DNA of 14,896 bases, from positions 2,055-16,950 of the forward strand of contig JAJQBV010000020.1 in assembly GCA_021203115.1 (NCBI GenBank), read 5' to 3'. The notes under the pieces were generated by a model. It ran no database searches. It worked only from the letters and a program-made list of their open reading frames with translations, and was not told the DNA's origin. The stretch comes from Clostridiales bacterium. GTDB lineage: Bacteria > Bacillota > Clostridia > Lachnospirales > Lachnospiraceae. Numbering within the stretch: position 1 is the stretch's first letter; each line of letters opens with the position of its first letter. Below, piece after piece: positions 13,276 to 14,896 of this stretch. The translations under genes and the position numbers were made by a program.

Positions 13276-14896
13276 ATGATCATTCCGAAGTATTATGAAG
13301 ACATTCATACACTGAATGTAAATTCCGAGCCGATCCGCTCGTATTACATCCCGACTTCTCCGGCACAGGATCCGGCATGGAAGAGCCGGCGCGAGACAGA
13401 CCGGTTTTATCTGCTGAACGGCGACTGGAAGTTCCTGTATTTCAGCAGCATCTACGACTGCCTGGAGGTCTTTTATGAGGAGGGCTACGGCACGGATGAG
13501 TTTGATACGATACCGGTTCCGTCCAACTGGCAGGATCATGCCTACGGCCTTCATCAGTACACGAATACGCGTTACCCCCTCCCCTTTGGCCCGCCGGATG
13601 TCGCCCAGGCGAATCCCTGCGGCGCGTATGTGCGCAGCTTTTCCTATCACAAGGCTGAGGGGACGGCGACCTATCACCTGAATTTTGAGGGCGTGGACTC
13701 CTGTTATTATGTCTGGCTGAACGGAACCTTTATCGGCTACCATCAGGTCTCACATTCCACCGGCGAGTTTGATGTGACAGAACAGCTCCGCGAGGGTGAA
13801 AACACGCTGGCTGTTCTTGTACTGCAGTGGTGTGACGGCAGTTATCTGGAGGATCAGGACAAGTTCCGCAGCTCCGGCATTTTCCGCGATGTCTACCTGC
13901 TGGCCAGACCGGAGAATTATATACAGGATTACTTTACCCGGACGGTTCTCACGGACAATTATAAAAATGCCGATGTGACAATCGACCTGACTTTTGCGAA
14001 GGATGAAATGCCGGTTTCTTACCGTCTGACGACTCCCTGCGGCTGCACGGTGGCGGAGGGGAGCGCGAACGGTTCCCAAATCACGTTTTCCGTGTCCGAT
14101 GTGACGCTCTGGAATGCGGAAGAGCCGTATCTCTATACACTGATTCTTGCGACGGACGGCGAGGTGATCCGTGATCATATCGGTTTCCGTGAGATCAAGG
14201 TCGTCGACAGCGTAGTCTACTTAAACGGCGCGAAGCTTCGCTTCCGCGGCACAAACCGCCACGACAGCGACCCGTATGTCGGTTCTGCGGTAACGCTTGA
14301 CAACATCCGCGAGGATATGGCGCTGATGAAGCAGCACAACTTCAACGCGATCCGGACCAGCCATTATCCGAATATGCCGGAGTTTTACGAGCTCTGCGAC
14401 GAGTACGGCTTCTATGTCATCGACGAGACAGATCTGGAGATCCACGGCGTGGTGGATCTGTACAATGTCAATATTTTTGAAGAGAAGGGCGAGCATCCTT
14501 TCCCGCCGTTTATCTGCGATAATCCGGACTGGAAAGAGCCGGTGCTGGATCGTGTGCAGAAGTGCGTTCTCCGCGACAAGAACCGTCCCTGCGTGCTGGT
14601 CTGGTCCATGGGAAATGAATCCGGTTACGGCTGCACATTTGAGAATGCTCTCGCATGGACGAAGAATTTTGATCCGACGCGTCTGACGCACTATGAGGGG
14701 TCTCTTCACCGTCCGCGCAACCCGATCGGCGGAAAGAACGATTACTCGAATATCGACCTGCGGAGTCGGATGTATGCCTCCATCCCGGAGATACACGCAT
14801 ATCTGCAGAACAACCCGGATAAACCCTTTGTCCAGTGTGAGTTCATCCATGCCATGGGCAACGGCCCCGGAGATATCGAGGATTACTACGAGCTGG
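13276..14896 (+). CDS. lacZ: Beta-galactosidase, glycoside hydrolase family 2 (3' end beyond window)
   Basis: The frame is open from the ATG at 13276 to the right edge, giving the first 540 residues of an enzyme that is usually about 1000. AAGGAGG at 13261-13267 fixes the start. The N-terminal sugar-binding (jelly-roll) domain includes 'FYLLNGDWKF', 'VPSNWQDHAYGLHQY', 'NFEGVDSCYYVWLNG' and 'HSTGEFDVT'. An immunoglobulin-like domain follows, then the TIM barrel from 'FRGTNRHDSDPYVG'. 'AIRTSHYPN', the acid/base Glu448 in 'WSMGNESGYG' and the nucleophile Glu522 in 'QCEFIHAMGNGPGD' are all in place. There is no signal peptide, so it is cytoplasmic and would hydrolyse imported lactose or related galactosides. 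A beta-glucuronidase is less likely given the 'GNESGYG' and 'FIHAMGN' context. Confidence 0.92.
   Translation, partial: MIIPKYYEDIHTLNVNSEPIRSYYIPTSPAQDPAWKSRRETDRFYLLNGDWKFLYFSSIYDCLEVFYEEGYGTDEFDTIPVPSNWQDHAYGLHQYTNTRYPLPFGPPDVAQANPCGAYVRSFSYHKAEGTATYHLNFEGVDSCYYVWLNGTFIGYHQVSHSTGEFDVTEQLREGENTLAVLVLQWCDGSYLEDQDKFRSSGIFRDVYLLARPENYIQDYFTRTVLTDNYKNADVTIDLTFAKDEMPVSYRLTTPCGCTVAEGSANGSQITFSVSDVTLWNAEEPYLYTLILATDGEVIRDHIGFREIKVVDSVVYLNGAKLRFRGTNRHDSDPYVGSAVTLDNIREDMALMKQHNFNAIRTSHYPNMPEFYELCDEYGFYVIDETDLEIHGVVDLYNVNIFEEKGEHPFPPFICDNPDWKEPVLDRVQKCVLRDKNRPCVLVWSMGNESGYGCTFENALAWTKNFDPTRLTHYEGSLHRPRNPIGGKNDYSNIDLRSRMYASIPEIHAYLQNNPDKPFVQCEFIHAMGNGPGDIEDYYEL

Noticed and set aside
14221..14850. Minus-strand frame of about 209 codons opposite lacZ
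   Set aside because: The plus-strand frame carries GH2 catalytic motifs; the antisense frame has none.
1..14896. CRISPR arrays, insertion sequences, prophage genes, rRNA or tRNA genes
   Set aside because: No spaced direct repeats, transposase or integrase motifs, cloverleaf candidates or rRNA-like sequence were seen by eye.

Overview
The window looks like a chromosomal segment of a moderately GC-rich, spore-forming Firmicute, most likely class Clostridia and plausibly Lachnospiraceae. The evidence is the cysS-mrnC-rlmB-sigH order, a YlmC/YmxH-type protein, a SpoVB-like flippase, a pyrBI pair with a regulatory chain, strong AGGAGG ribosome sites and housekeeping protein sequences of clostridial type. 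I see no phage, transposon, CRISPR, rRNA or tRNA genes.

Layout. (1) Positions 1-365 are the 3' end of a probable FUSC-family membrane protein. (2) From a clear promoter at 393-421 a dense plus-strand run begins: ispF (isoprenoid precursor synthesis), an APH-fold kinase, cysS, mrnC, rlmB, sigH, ychF, a ylmC-like PRC-barrel gene, nrdR, yqeG and rpiB. mrnC overlaps cysS, and rlmB overlaps mrnC, so cysS-mrnC-rlmB is translationally coupled. The run combines tRNA charging, 23S rRNA maturation and modification, a sporulation/transition sigma factor, a ribosome-associated ATPase and control of ribonucleotide reductase. (3) efp (elongation factor P) has its own promoter, a strong ribosome site and a terminator. 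(4) A minus-strand SpoVB-like flippase converges on efp. (5) A plus-strand cysteine desulfurase converges on a minus-strand pyrBI operon (aspartate carbamoyltransferase); the stop codons of the desulfurase and pyrI overlap. (6) A GH2 beta-galactosidase, divergent from pyrB, runs off the right edge.

The observation most worth following is in efp. The frame is intact and otherwise well conserved from 8450 to 9010, but codon 33 is an in-frame TAG. It lies exactly where EF-P carries the lysine that is post-translationally modified (the PGKG loop; Lys32 in Bacillus, Lys34 in E. coli). The second loop lysine is also replaced, by Ile, and a small GC-rich hairpin starts two bases after the TAG. Promoter, ribosome site, terminator and downstream frame all look maintained. 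Possible readings are amber decoding (pyrrolysine or a suppressor tRNA), termination and reinitiation giving a split protein, a young pseudogene, or a sequence error. TAG is the ordinary stop codon of seven other genes here, so general recoding of TAG is not supported. The sequence alone cannot decide between the remaining readings.

Smaller points are a perfect palindrome on the ispF -10 box, a Cys-x2-Cys-x2-Cys tail on IspF, a hairpin that buries the ylmC start codon, an inverted repeat across the efp promoter, and the absence of yacP/rae1 between rlmB and sigH.
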